A stretch of 64,000 bases of DNA from Streptomyces cyanogenus (GCF_017526105.1 NZ_CP071839.1:62001-126000); one strand, 5' to 3'; shown: positions 43,778-53,583, numbered from the stretch's first letter. Notes: generated by a model not told the origin, from the letters alone. Numbers and translations: made by a program.

Positions 43778-44010
43778 CGCCGTGTGCCTTCCGTGTTCTG
43801 CTCAGCTCCGAGCCGGGACCCTTCACGGTAGTGAGCGGGCCGTGCGGCAAGCACCTGAGTTTCCGCGGCACCGCGCCGACCACGGAGACGGCGACCGCGA
43901 CCGAAACGCGGCCGCAGAAGAACGTCGCCAAACTCAAGAAGCGGGTCGCCGGCCTGACGGCGGAGAACACCGCCTTGAAGGACCAGGTCACCTAGCTCGC
44001 ACTCCCGCTC
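43778..44010. other. Intergenic region with a possible transposase fragment
   Basis: On the plus strand, near 43915-43995, a short stretch reads VAKLKKRVAGLTAENTALKD followed by a stop. This coiled-coil pattern occurs in transposase accessory proteins, but it has no start and is too short to name. It leads into the IS5-type remnant. Confidence 0.35.
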
Positions 44011-44707
44011 ATTGCCACCCGTGGGGGTGACCGCCGCTGCAAGCTCCCGCCTCACCAGCGTGCTCTCGTCGGTTGGGTCTACCTTCGCAGGCACGACGCG
44101 CTCGCGCAGATCGCCGCCGGCTTCGGTATATCCGTCGACACTGCCCACGCCTACGTCACCGCCGTCGTCGGCATCTATCCCGCCGGGCGCCCGAGCTGCT
44201 GCGGGTCCTGCGGGAAACGGATCCCGTTCACGTCCTGCTCGACGGAACGCTCGCCGAGTGACCAGGCCGGTGACAGCCGGGCCGACTTCTCCCAGAAGCA
44301 CCGGCGCCACGGCGTGAACGTGCAGGTCGTTGCCGACCTGCGGGCAAGCAGCTGTGGATCTTGCCCGCACTGCCCGGCCGCACGACTTGACCGCGGCCCG
44401 CACCTACCGCATCACCCGAATCTGCGAACGCCAGGGCGTACCCGTCCTCGCCGACCGCGCCTACATCGGGGCCAGCTCCTGGGTAACCACGCCGATCAGA
44501 CGGCTCCCGCACCAGGACCTCACCGCGACCCACCGGACGATCAACCGGGCCCTGTCAGCGGCAAGAGCGCCGGTCGAACGCAGCGTCGCGAGACTGAAGG
44601 CCTGGCGCGTCTTCCGCAGAGCCCGCTGCAGCCCTCACCGCATGACAGTCATCGCCGCTGCCGTCCGCACCCTGGAGCGTCAACGCTGGAAACGTTCAGT
44701 CAAATCC
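44011..44707 (+). pseudogene. IS5-type transposase, frameshifted remnant
   Basis: Three plus-strand frames together cover most of a DDE transposase. The first has KLPPHQRALVGWVYLRRHDA then ALAQIAAGFGISVDTAHAYV (a helix-turn-helix). The second has ELLRVLRETDPVHVLLDGTL with the first catalytic Asp, then KHRRHGVNVQVVADL. The third has THDLTAA, VPVLADRAYIGA (second Asp), APVERSVARLKAWRVFRRAR (the Glu) and a final helix. At least two frameshifts and a premature stop break it, so it is inactive. Its 3' end overlaps the end of the minus-strand gene 44696-45703. No terminal repeats were identified. Confidence 0.8.
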
Positions 44708-45703
44708 ACTGCAGGGGTGGAGGCACCGGTAGCAGCAGATGTCTCTGCCGGACGGGTCCTCTCCCAGGCACTGCAGGAGGGCATCGCGACTCATCTCGAC
44801 CTTGAGGAAGCGGGCTAGGGGGTCTCTGGGCCGGGAGACCAGACTCACTTCGTGGATGTGCAGCTCGGACATAACGGGCCGCGGAAAGGCGGAAACGGTC
44901 TCACCGTCGGTGTGTGGACAGCTGATCTGGCCACACGCGTTGCATGTTCCGTGAGCATCATGCCGCACGGTGGCCTCGTACTGGGTGTCGAGCAGATGCT
45001 GACAGGTTTCGATGTCCTGTGCGCAGAGGGAACAGTTTCGGGTAGAGGTGAAGCCGGCAGACATGCCCCATCTGCTGTGCATGAGCGTGAGCCGGCATAC
45101 ATCCCAGTAGGTGTCGTCGGAGTACTCGATGTTGCAGCCGAACAGTCCGCCTACGAGGGCTGCGACGTGGTGAACGTGTCGGTGGGCGAGTTCGGAAAGC
45201 TCGCTGTCCTCGAGGAAGTTGTAGGCGTCGACAGCACGGGCCAGCGAGGTGCGTGCCGCCGCTTCCAGGTCGTGCCACGGGTAGGTGGGCTGGCGCGTGT
45301 CATGCGGTAGGTGCAGAGAACGCACCATCGCCGTGTACTGGTAGTGGCTCCACCGGTCGGAGGTGGGTGGACCGGCAGACCAGGAAGACGGCAGGGTACG
45401 TACTTCGATGTTGGCTCGCAGTTGGCGTCGGGCCCGCGACCACACGTGGATAAGGAAGTCCCGTTGTGCGTTCATCATCCACAGTCCGCGGCGGTGGAGT
45501 TCCTCTGTCGTCGACGCCCAGGACGGAAGGTGGGCCAGCGACAGGCCCCAGGTGAGAGAGATGCTGCGACAGAACTGTCCGTACAGGCGCATGGATTCCC
45601 GCAGGGCCGCCACGCCATCCTTGTGCATCATGGCCTGGCGCACAGGGCCCGATGCCGGGGGCAGAGGGACCCCGGTGCGGATGACGAGGCCGGAGACTCT
45701 CAT
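44696..45703 (-). CDS. Protein of unknown function with Cys-rich C-terminus, second gene of a two-gene operon
   Basis: 335 residues from ATG 45703, overlapping the stop of the upstream gene as ATGA. The first 230 residues are helical with many Trp and His (SLTWGLSLAHLPSW, LAHRHVHHVAALVGGLFGCN). The last 100 residues have several cysteine pairs: CSLCAQ, CNACGQISC, ICCYRCLHPC, likely zinc-binding. I do not recognise a family. The C-terminus ends over the IS5 remnant, so the last residues may be altered by the insertion. The coupling to the 189-residue gene suggests they form a complex. Confidence 0.6.
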   Translation of the reverse strand: MRVSGLVIRTGVPLPPASGPVRQAMMHKDGVAALRESMRLYGQFCRSISLTWGLSLAHLPSWASTTEELHRRGLWMMNAQRDFLIHVWSRARRQLRANIEVRTLPSSWSAGPPTSDRWSHYQYTAMVRSLHLPHDTRQPTYPWHDLEAAARTSLARAVDAYNFLEDSELSELAHRHVHHVAALVGGLFGCNIEYSDDTYWDVCRLTLMHSRWGMSAGFTSTRNCSLCAQDIETCQHLLDTQYEATVRHDAHGTCNACGQISCPHTDGETVSAFPRPVMSELHIHEVSLVSRPRDPLARFLKVEMSRDALLQCLGEDPSGRDICCYRCLHPCSGFD

Positions 45704-46269
45704 CCGGTGGTGTCCTCCGGAGCGACATCGTTCGGGTCTGCCGGGGGAAGCTCGGCACGGGCCGGGTCGGACACGGCCGCTTGGATGAGGGTCTCGATGT
45801 CTGCCAGCCGGCTGGTGATCTCTAGACCGCGGATGGCCGTCTCGTTCTCGGTCCGGACGATCTCAGCGATCTTGACCGTCACACGCGCCTCGTCGACCTC
45901 CTCATCAGGGCAACTGGGCCCCAATGAGGAGCGCGCCCGCTGCCAGGCAGTCAGAACGATGCTCTTAACCAGATCGGTGGTGAGGGTGGTGACCACAGCG
46001 AGGCCGATGGTGGCCACCACCTCGGTGGCCCCGTACTCACTGAGATAGCGGCGGTCTTCTCGCGCGCATGCGAAGTCGATGTCCACGCCAAGGTGTCGCA
46101 GTGTTTTGATCAATCCGGCAACATCGTCCCGGTAGAGGGCCATACCGTCGATGCTTGAGTCGGGGAGCAGAAACACGCGGTCGCCCGTTGGGGCAGTCAG
46201 CACCGTCGCGGGCAGGTGTGCCGCTGAGATGTCCCAGCGTGTCAAAGCACCGGTGATCTCTTCGGCCAT
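45700..46269 (-). CDS. Protein of unknown function, first gene of a two-gene operon
   Basis: 189 residues from ATG 46269. The N-terminal 75 residues look like a compact alpha/beta domain (LPATVLTAPTGDRVFLLPDS). A central stretch EVVATIGLAVVTTLTTDLVK is moderately hydrophobic and may touch a membrane or form a packed helix. The rest is acidic and helical (VKIAEIVRTENETAIRGLEI). No known motif. Its stop codon overlaps the next start. The neighbours, two probable nucleases and a STAND ATPase, suggest a defence setting, but its own function is not known. Confidence 0.6.
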   Translation of the reverse strand: MAEEITGALTRWDISAAHLPATVLTAPTGDRVFLLPDSSIDGMALYRDDVAGLIKTLRHLGVDIDFACAREDRRYLSEYGATEVVATIGLAVVTTLTTDLVKSIVLTAWQRARSSLGPSCPDEEVDEARVTVKIAEIVRTENETAIRGLEITSRLADIETLIQAAVSDPARAELPPADPNDVAPEDTTG

Positions 46270-46388
46270 CAGCAGGAGCCCTCTCGTGACTAAGTGTCGT
46301 GCGCGTGCAGAAGCCTATAGCGGGGCGGGGCTACTGCTGCCTTCATGCTGGCATCGCATCCTGCCGCTACCGTTTGTGTCTCAGCTCA

Positions 46389-47258
46389 TCACCGTGGAAT
46401 CTCGCCCTCGATGATGGCCGTGATCTTGTCGCTGAAGAGCTGAACCCAGTTGTCCTGTTCAGGCCCGTACAGCGGGTGACGCACGTGGGGGACACCATGG
46501 CGGCAGAGGTCTCGCAGATCGACCGCTGTGACGTCGTCGCCGTACTGGAGCCACTCGTCCACGGTTGCCCATCCAAGGTCATCGAAGACGGACTCGCCCA
46601 GGCGCTCTTCGTACCCGCGGTCGCTGGGTATCAAGGCCCACGCCAGGGGCCGGAAGTAGACCTCGGAGAACACGTTGTAGTGCAGCCTGCGCCCCAGCAC
46701 CCGGTAGTTGTTGAACATGCTGGCCAGGCGTGTCCACCTCAGGGGATACAGGGCCATGCGCAGCGAGGCCCCGTCGGGCAGCGCGATGTGATCGCGCCGC
46801 TCGCGAAGGTCGACAGCGAGACCCGGGAACATCACCCGTAACTGAGGAGTGGTGGCGAACATCCCGATCAGGATCGACCGGGCGACCCGGCCTGGGGCGA
46901 CCCGCACGGGCGGCGCTGGGTCAGCCTGCGGAAGGTGCAGGAGCGTGCGCGCGCGCTGGTAGGTGTCCAGTGCCTTGGCGAAGTCGCCATAAGCGCTGTC
47001 GTAGTTCAATCCGGCGAGACTGTTGCAGTCGCCACAAAGGCCGCGCATCCACATGCCGCCCGCAGCGAGCCGACCGAGGCTGCGTGCGTTGTTGTGGACC
47101 CGCACGGTTGCGCTGGTCACCCTGCCCCGGTTGCCGGCCACTTGAGGCGGCACATGCGCCTTCGTCATCTCCCTTACCTCGCCGCAGAGACCGCACGGGC
47201 GAAGGCCCGGTGTGCGCAGATCAACCCCCAGGGTGCCGGGAGGTCGCTTGTCAGACAT
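46389..47258 (-). CDS. HNH-like (treble-clef) protein
   Basis: 289 residues from ATG 47258. The N-terminus has CGLCGEVREMTKAHVPPQ, then LCGDCNSLAGL, that is two CxxC knuckles with K-x-HVPP between them. This matches a subgroup of HNH-like proteins in which the D-H-I-x-P core is replaced by T-K-E/A-HVPP. The remaining 200 residues are not recognised and include an acidic C-terminal part. A nuclease function is likely but not proven. It stands between the unknown two-gene operon and the STAND gene on the same strand with gaps of about 120 and 150 bases. Confidence 0.65.
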   Translation of the reverse strand: MSDKRPPGTLGVDLRTPGLRPCGLCGEVREMTKAHVPPQVAGNRGRVTSATVRVHNNARSLGRLAAGGMWMRGLCGDCNSLAGLNYDSAYGDFAKALDTYQRARTLLHLPQADPAPPVRVAPGRVARSILIGMFATTPQLRVMFPGLAVDLRERRDHIALPDGASLRMALYPLRWTRLASMFNNYRVLGRRLHYNVFSEVYFRPLAWALIPSDRGYEERLGESVFDDLGWATVDEWLQYGDDVTAVDLRDLCRHGVPHVRHPLYGPEQDNWVQLFSDKITAIIEGEIPR

Positions 47259-47409
47259 CCAAAAGAGCGTAATGGGCCCTCACGTCCGGTCGCTGGCCTT
47301 TATGAACGCCCGAGCGGGACTGGGCCGGCGCGCTGCGCGTGCACAGTCCTGATGCCTGCGCACCGGCCGCGGCCCTTCCCTGCCAGGGCCTCCTGCTGAT
47401 GCGAACGGC

Positions 47410-50400
47410 TTAAGAGGCGCATGGCCGGAGGCTCCCCTTGCAGGGAGCGTGCCTTCTGGACAGGAAGACGATTGTCAGTCTGATCGGACGGTGAGCGCTG
47501 GCCGGATCTGCGGCGCCTCCAGGGTAGTGATCGTTCACGGTCCGGGCTGCAGGCAGGCCCAGGCGCCTACGCTGGCTCATTCGCCGTTTTGCGCCAGTCG
47601 CTGTCTTCACCAGGCAGTCGGCAGTCCAGTACATGCGCAGCGGCCAACAGCACTCGTTACTGGTCAGTTGGCGTATCTGTTCGTGTTGCTCGCGGCGGAC
47701 GTCGTCGATGTCGTGGTTGGTCGCGGGGCAGCTGCGTTTCTTGGTGTTCCAGCGGGTGCAGTGGAAATAGCCGACGAGGAGCAGACCGGCGGTGTCGGGT
47801 TCGCTGAGGTAGGCGCGCAGTTGGGTGCGGGCGGTCGTGGGCAGTTCAGGGTTCCAGCATCCTTTGGCTTCGATGATGACTCTGAGGGTGTGCTGGCCGG
47901 TGTCGGCGAGCGCGGGGGCTTCGATCTGTATGTCGGTGCGCAGGCCGGGCAGGCCGTCGCGTCGTACCTGGACTTCCCGGTTGACGACGACGCGGTGGCC
48001 GCCGATGTCGCGGCGGAGGAAGGAGGCGACGGCGTCGCTGAGGTCGTCTTCCCAGCAGGGCCAGCACTGGGTGGCGGAGGTGAAGCGGTGCTGGTTGCGG
48101 TTCCAGAGGGTGACGGCCGTTCCGTTGTAGCCCTGCAGGTCTTCCTCCAGGACGGCCAGGGATTCACGGACCAGGTCGAGAAGTTGGCGTGCGTCGCGGA
48201 CGAGACGTGTTTGGTGGTCGGTGGCGAGCCGGATCAGCTGTTCTGGTTTGAGGGGCCGGACGCTGTGGTCTGCTGCTGTGCGGGCGGTGTCGCGGGCGAG
48301 CATGCGCAGTTGCCACACCTGCGGATATGCCTGAGCGAGCCGGTGCAGGGCGGCTGCCGCCCGGTGGGTACCGCAGGAGGCAAGGCTGAGCGGCAGGTGG
48401 CGCAGCAGGTCGACGAGGCGGTCTTCTTCCTGGATGAAGCCGCTGCGCAAGGGCCGTTGCAGGCGTTCGACGCCGACGTTCTCCAGCAGGAGGGTGTAGA
48501 GGTCGGCAAGAGCGTCTTCGTCAAGGTGGTCGAAGGGCGAGCTGTCGGGCCCGGTCGTCAGGCCAGCCAGGAGGTCGCCGTACTCCTTGAGGACCGCGGG
48601 ATCGCCCAGGCCGCGGCGCAGGGCTGGCCAGTGGTCAGGAAGGACGTTGTGGCGTAGCAGCGTGCGGGCGGCGAACAGCCATCGTTGCCGTGGTGGCGAG
48701 CCGGGCTCGTACACGCCCGGGTCGGTGCCCAGGGCGTGTATCAGGTGGCCGAGGGCGTCCGGGTCGTTGGCTGCGTCAAGTTCGTCCATGACGGTCCACC
48801 ACTGCTCGGGGCTGCGGTCGCGGTGCAGAGCCCAGGTGTGCAGGAGGGGTCTGAGACCCAGGGAGGGGTCTTGTCCCAGGGCGCGGGCCAGGTCGCGGAG
48901 GAGCTGGTCTGAGGTGTGGTTGAGGGCGTCCAGCAGCAGCGGGGGCATCTGGTTTCCGGCGCGCGGAACGCACAGCCGAAGCCAGGTCTGCTGGATGTCG
49001 CGTTCGTCGGCCCCGTAGACGGTGGTGCAGGCGAGGGCGATGGCCCAGCCAGCCCAGTGCGCGGGGTCGGCGTGCAGCGCTTGCGGGTTGTCGACGAGGG
49101 CGAAGGCGGTGAGTTCGGCAGTCGGCGAGCGGGTGGTTGTGCCTAGCCGGAAGTGGGCAGCGGTCAGCGGGGGGAGTTCGGTCAGGAGGTGCATGGCCGC
49201 ATCGTCAAGGCGCCTGGCAGTGCCGGTGGCGGCGGCAGGGCGTGAAGGCGCCTGGGCGGCGAGGGTGAGGAGGCCCGTCATTTGCCGCGCTGAGGGTGAG
49301 CCGTCGGGTGTGCGCCGCAGGCAGCGCAGCAGCTGGTTCCATGCGGTCAGGACGCTGGGGCCGCGGGCGGCTAGGACCTCGTCGAGGGCCGTGTCCATGG
49401 CAGCCGGGTCGAAGCGGCTTTGCTGCCGTTGTGCTTCGACGTGTGCAGTGCGTTCTTGCTGGTTGTGCCGGTAGGTGTCCCAGAACGTGGTGACGGCGGC
49501 GAGTGTGGGGTGGGCGCGACGCGCGACGTCGGCACGTGCCGTGCTCTTGGGGTCTTCAGGAGGTTCGAACCGGACAGCCTGCCGCGCGCGGTCCGGGCTG
49601 ATAGCAGTCAGCTCGTCCCAGTGCTCCATCCAGTACAGCAGGTCCGTGGAGGGCAGGAACGCCCCGCCGGGGATGGCTGACAGCAGAAGATAGAAGGGGT
49701 CGTCATCGCCGTGCTGGAGGAGATGGCGGGCGAGAAGGCGGCGAGTATGGGGACAGCCGTCCAGTGCCTGGGCCAGTTCCTCAAGGGCGGTTTGCAGGGC
49801 TGAACTGTGCAGGAGGTCCTCGTGTCCGGCCAGGCCGAGCAGCCCTTCCCCGATGAGGGGCACCAGGTTGAGGGCGGGGGTGTCCTCGTTGAGAGTGACC
49901 GCGCGGGTCAGTACGGCCAAGGCCAGGCTGGGGCTGGCGTCCTGGGTGGCTCCCGCCTTCAGGGCGTGCCCGGCCCATCCGGCTGCTTCAACGATGATGG
50001 ATGTGTCGAGTTGTGCCGAAGCCTCGCGGCGCAGGAAGAAGGCTGCTCCCACGTAGGCGGGGTCCGGGTCGCGAATGCGATCGAGGTAGTCGGTCACGGT
50101 CAGGTGGCCGGGGTAGAGGTGGCGCAGTGCCGCCGCAATCACCTCGGGCGAGGCGTCCTGGGACAGGCCTGCGATCCGGGTGAGAGCGTCCGGGGTGGGC
50201 TCGGTAACACCGGCCAGGGCCGCGGTGCGCACGCCCGTGCCGTGGCGGGCGTCTTCGGCCACTGCCAGCAAGTCGTCGGCCAGCTCGGGACACGGGCAGG
50301 CCCGGGCGATACTCAAAGCCGCATACAGCAGATGGTCCGCGCCACCTTCCTGCAAGCGGGGACGCAACTGGTCAGCCAAGCCGGTGTGGTTGAGGCGGTG

Positions 50401-51750
50401 CAGCAGGCTGTGGTCAAGGCTTACCGTGTCATCCCGTTCCAGCAGGGCAAACAGCGCGTCGACCGTGCGCTCCCGTGCGGTGTCGGCAAGAGTGGGCAGG
50501 TCAGCCAGGAGCAGGACGAGGGGGTCGTCGCGCAGCATGTCGGCGAAGAGCGTGGCGTCGCTGGTGGCGCGCCAGGCGGCGACTTCCTGGTGGGCGGGGA
50601 TGATGTGGCGGGCCTCGCCATCGCCGATCCACAGCAGCTGGCGCTGCGGGTGCGGCGGCAGGTTACGCATGCGCAGGAAGTGCGCAGCAAGGAATTCGCG
50701 GTAGCTGTCGTGGGCGAATACCCAGCGCAGGTCGCCGGTCGGGACCAGCAGGCTTGACTCGGTCACCTGGCGCAGGTTCCACAAGGTGCACGGGACGCGG
50801 CCGCCCAGGTGCCCGGGTTCGTCGGAGTCGTCGAGGCGTGACAGCCGCAGGTCTGCCGACGTGGCCGAGTCGTCGGTGACGGGGGCATCAGTCACGGCGG
50901 TGAACGGGCCGAACTGCATCGTGGCGGCCAGCCGGGCCGCGACGGCCAGCAGGTGTTCAGGGGATGCCTGAGCCTGCAGCTGCCGCGGGTCGGTCGAGCG
51001 ACGCTCTTCAGCGCACAGGCGCAGACACGCCCCGAGGTAGGCGTCGTGCACCGTTGCCGGCAGGCGAGCGTCGTCGGCATAGCTGTCAAGGAGCTGCAGC
51101 AGGGTGACCGGATGGGTGGCCAGCGCGATCAGACCCTTCTGCTGGATCGACCCGAGGAGAGCGTCGGTGTCCGCCACACCGACCGCCTTGGCCGCGACGG
51201 CTACGTCGTCCCGGCCAAGTGGGGCCAGACCCATGATCTTTATCTGGTCGGGTTGCCAGCGTGTGCGCAGGGCCTCTTCGAGTCGCCCGGGCCAGCGTGC
51301 GCTGCGACAGGTGATCCGCAAGCGAAGCCTCTCGCGGTCCCGGTCGGACACATCTTCGAGCGCCTCCTCTAGGAGCTGGTCCAGCTGAGGAAGGTCGTTG
51401 AGGCCTTCGTCCAGGCCGTCGAGGAGAACGTGCCACTCCCCCGAACCCGCGGGAGGTGTCAAAGCTGCCTGCAGGCGCCTCTGCGCCAGCCGGGTCGTGG
51501 TGCACTGTTTCAGCTCCAGCCAGGCGGCATGCAGACCGTCGGCCAGCAGAGCATCGTGTTCCTGGCGGAGAGCGTACGTCTTGCCCATGCCGCGTTCGCC
51601 GCGCAGGACGATGACCGCCGTGGCCCGCTCCTGGGCCAGCAGCACACCGGCCTCGGCGCCGCTGGGCGCCCATCCATAGCGGCCCTGAGCGGGCGGCTCG
51701 TCCAACACGAACACCCGCCGTTGCCAGGGAAACTGATGCTGTCGCGTCAA
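47410..51750 (-). CDS. STAND (NACHT-like) ATPase with helical repeats and C-terminal PD-(D/E)XK nuclease domain
   Basis: 1446 residues from TTG 51750, with AGGAGAG six bases upstream. Walker A is LRGERGMGKTYALRQE (Lys57); Walker B is VLLDGLDEGL (about 108-117), the D-G-x-D-E form of NACHT/STAND proteins. A long all-helical region (about 300-1180) is a likely sensor. Near residues 1240-1350 lies a nuclease domain: VNREVQVRRDGLPGLRTDIQ, then LRVIIEAKGCWN, giving the D...E-x-K core (about Asp1273 and E-A-K 1291-1293). Antiviral STAND proteins (Avs-like) recognise phage proteins and switch on an effector; here the nuclease would be that effector. The last 70 residues are Arg/Pro-rich and may result from readthrough into non-coding DNA. 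A decayed copy of its N-terminus lies at 58.8-59.2 kb. Confidence 0.85.
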   Translation of the reverse strand: MTRQHQFPWQRRVFVLDEPPAQGRYGWAPSGAEAGVLLAQERATAVIVLRGERGMGKTYALRQEHDALLADGLHAAWLELKQCTTTRLAQRRLQAALTPPAGSGEWHVLLDGLDEGLNDLPQLDQLLEEALEDVSDRDRERLRLRITCRSARWPGRLEEALRTRWQPDQIKIMGLAPLGRDDVAVAAKAVGVADTDALLGSIQQKGLIALATHPVTLLQLLDSYADDARLPATVHDAYLGACLRLCAEERRSTDPRQLQAQASPEHLLAVAARLAATMQFGPFTAVTDAPVTDDSATSADLRLSRLDDSDEPGHLGGRVPCTLWNLRQVTESSLLVPTGDLRWVFAHDSYREFLAAHFLRMRNLPPHPQRQLLWIGDGEARHIIPAHQEVAAWRATSDATLFADMLRDDPLVLLLADLPTLADTARERTVDALFALLERDDTVSLDHSLLHRLNHTGLADQLRPRLQEGGADHLLYAALSIARACPCPELADDLLAVAEDARHGTGVRTAALAGVTEPTPDALTRIAGLSQDASPEVIAAALRHLYPGHLTVTDYLDRIRDPDPAYVGAAFFLRREASAQLDTSIIVEAAGWAGHALKAGATQDASPSLALAVLTRAVTLNEDTPALNLVPLIGEGLLGLAGHEDLLHSSALQTALEELAQALDGCPHTRRLLARHLLQHGDDDPFYLLLSAIPGGAFLPSTDLLYWMEHWDELTAISPDRARQAVRFEPPEDPKSTARADVARRAHPTLAAVTTFWDTYRHNQQERTAHVEAQRQQSRFDPAAMDTALDEVLAARGPSVLTAWNQLLRCLRRTPDGSPSARQMTGLLTLAAQAPSRPAAATGTARRLDDAAMHLLTELPPLTAAHFRLGTTTRSPTAELTAFALVDNPQALHADPAHWAGWAIALACTTVYGADERDIQQTWLRLCVPRAGNQMPPLLLDALNHTSDQLLRDLARALGQDPSLGLRPLLHTWALHRDRSPEQWWTVMDELDAANDPDALGHLIHALGTDPGVYEPGSPPRQRWLFAARTLLRHNVLPDHWPALRRGLGDPAVLKEYGDLLAGLTTGPDSSPFDHLDEDALADLYTLLLENVGVERLQRPLRSGFIQEEDRLVDLLRHLPLSLASCGTHRAAAALHRLAQAYPQVWQLRMLARDTARTAADHSVRPLKPEQLIRLATDHQTRLVRDARQLLDLVRESLAVLEEDLQGYNGTAVTLWNRNQHRFTSATQCWPCWEDDLSDAVASFLRRDIGGHRVVVNREVQVRRDGLPGLRTDIQIEAPALADTGQHTLRVIIEAKGCWNPELPTTARTQLRAYLSEPDTAGLLLVGYFHCTRWNTKKRSCPATNHDIDDVRREQHEQIRQLTSNECCWPLRMYWTADCLVKTATGAKRRMSQRRRLGLPAARTVNDHYPGGAADPASAHRPIRLTIVFLSRRHAPCKGSLRPCAS

Positions 51751-52110
51751 CGTGCTCTCCTGACGGGTGGGGCCAACTGGCTGGTGCCAGCCTAGAACTC
51801 AGATGGCTGGCCGAACCCGGTTCTGGAATGCGGCCTCGCGGGCTCCGGCGGCAGAGGACAACGCCCGAGGGACGTCTTCTGTCACCGTGCGCAGGGCCGG
51901 CCGTGGGACATTTCCCGGAACTCGGCCCCTTGGGCCCCTGCCGACACAGTGAGGTGGTTAGGCGAGCACGTTCCCGGTGGCGGCGGTGAGGTCCTCGCTG
52001 CGGCGCCGCTTAGGTGATACCACGCTGCCCACGCTGTGTGATGGCGCCCATCACCGTTTCGTCCACGCGGCGCTGGTGGTCCGCCTGCCAGGCAGTGAGA
52101 GGCTGCTGCC
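51751..52110. other. Divergent intergenic region of STAND and HEPN-like genes
   Basis: 360 bases with no gene; it must contain both promoters. No obvious operator palindrome was seen. Confidence 0.45.
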
Positions 52111-53085
52111 ATGCCTATGCAGCCTTTCGCAGCCGACTGGGATCGCGGCGCCATACATCAGGCCGAGCAGTGGAATTGGCTCGCGGTCGAAATAACCGAG
52201 ATTCGGCGATGCGCCGAGGCCGGCGATCAGGCCCACGACCGCCTCGCCCTCATCCTCCTCGACCACCTGGTTGAGGTGGTCATCGGCCGCGAGGTCAACG
52301 CCCGGCTGGCCCTCCAGGTCGCTGACAGCGTCATCGAGGAGATGCGCCGGTTCCGTGACAGCGGTGGACAGCTCACCGAGGAGCTGAGCCGGCTTGTCGA
52401 CGAGCACGTGGGACCGGATCGCCGCAAGGCTATGGACGACCACCTGCACGAAAGAACCAAGTTCCTGAAGCAGAAGGGCGTGCTGACAGCCTCGGAGCGT
52501 GAAGTTCTTGACCGGCTGCACCAGTACCGCAATGCGGCATACCACCGGGACACGCTGGAACCGGATCTGATCTCAGATCTTGTACTCGCCTACAGGGTTC
52601 TGGCCGACGAACTTGTCGGCCGGCACCGACCGATCGCCTGGCCCCTAGCATCCTCGGACCCCACTCCTGTCGTGACGCCGCAGCAGCTTCGGAGTCAACT
52701 CACCGAAGGGGTCGATGTCGATGTCAAAGCGATGGCTCACCGGTTTCACGGTCACGCGGTGAAGCGGGTGCAGGCCGTCATCGCGGCCGTGGCCACCGCG
52801 CAGCAATTGCTGGGTGTCAACAGCTCCGGAGAACCGGATCCCTCCCTCCCCGATGACGACATGGCCCGCATGCTGACCGGACTCAACGACGTTTCCAAGC
52901 ACCTGCCGTCCTGGGCGAAACAGGCAGAGGGATTGAAGTCCAAGACGTCGTCACTCACCGGGCTGATGATTCCGTTTATCAACCTGGACCGAGCCCTGAA
53001 CCGTATCGAACCGTCCGTCAGGCGCCTCGAAATGATCTTGGACGACTGGGAGCAGCAACGGATCGATGAACTCCGCGGCAAGTAA
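52111..53085 (+). CDS. HEPN-like protein divergent from the STAND gene
   Basis: 324 residues from ATG 52111 (alternative ATG 52117) with GAGAGG nine bases upstream. Helical throughout. The motif RLHQYRNAAYHRD carries Arg140 and His145 as R-x4-H, at the same numbers as in the protein at 42752-43777. Shared surroundings include a preceding LALILLDHLVEVVIGR helix and a KFLKQKGVL-like loop (FLVGKKKL in the relative). The C-terminal half contains TAQQLLGVNSSGEP and a late helix pair. HEPN proteins commonly cut RNA. Placement beside a STAND ATPase hints that both serve one system; this is not proven. Confidence 0.65.
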   Translation: MPMQPFAADWDRGAIHQAEQWNWLAVEITEIRRCAEAGDQAHDRLALILLDHLVEVVIGREVNARLALQVADSVIEEMRRFRDSGGQLTEELSRLVDEHVGPDRRKAMDDHLHERTKFLKQKGVLTASEREVLDRLHQYRNAAYHRDTLEPDLISDLVLAYRVLADELVGRHRPIAWPLASSDPTPVVTPQQLRSQLTEGVDVDVKAMAHRFHGHAVKRVQAVIAAVATAQQLLGVNSSGEPDPSLPDDDMARMLTGLNDVSKHLPSWAKQAEGLKSKTSSLTGLMIPFINLDRALNRIEPSVRRLEMILDDWEQQRIDELRGK

Positions 53086-53433
53086 TTGCGCCCCGATCAG
53101 ACCAGCGCGCAGGGCCGTCATCTCGGTGCGAACAATCCGGCTGGCCCCTCCCCCCGTAGTTACCGCGCCGAGTTCCGAAGGCCGCCCGGGCACCGGCGCC
53201 ACCGTTTTGACGCACCTCCTGCGATCACAGCCAAACATTCTTACGTCATGCTCGACGCCGAATGACTGTCGGCTGGGCGTGCTAGAACGTGGACGGCCGG
53301 CACGGCCGCCCCGGACGCCACACTGGCCCCAGCGCACAGGCATTGCCTCAAGGAGTCGGCACTGGAAGCACGTGCAGCGCAGCAGGATGAAAACACGGTC
53401 GCCCAGTTCACGGCCCGCTACCCTCAGCCCGCC
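53086..53433. other. Intergenic region
   Basis: No supported gene. The last 60 bases contain the region upstream of the truncated Mrr-like gene. No repeat was noticed. Confidence 0.35.
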
Positions 53434-53583
53434 ATGACCCCTGTAGAGTTCGAAGAGTTCGCAGTGGAGCTGCTGCGCTCGGTACAACCCGCAGGCCCAG
53501 ACTTCACGGTGCCGTCGCACGAGTCGGTGCGGGGCATGGATGGCGACTACGATCCACCGCGCCCTACCAAAGCGACGCTGTGA
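53434..53583 (+). pseudogene. Truncated Mrr-like restriction endonuclease, N-terminal fragment
   Basis: 49 codons from ATG 53434. The start TPVEFEEFAVELLRSVQP, then FTVPSHESVRGMDGDYD matches the N-terminal part of Mrr-type PD-(D/E)XK restriction enzymes (T-x-x-FE-FV-ELL ... H-x--G-DG-YD). After DYD, near 53552, the match stops, and an IS5 transposase remnant begins on the other strand. The catalytic core is missing. The most direct reading is interruption by an insertion sequence that then decayed, leaving a fragment. Confidence 0.65.
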
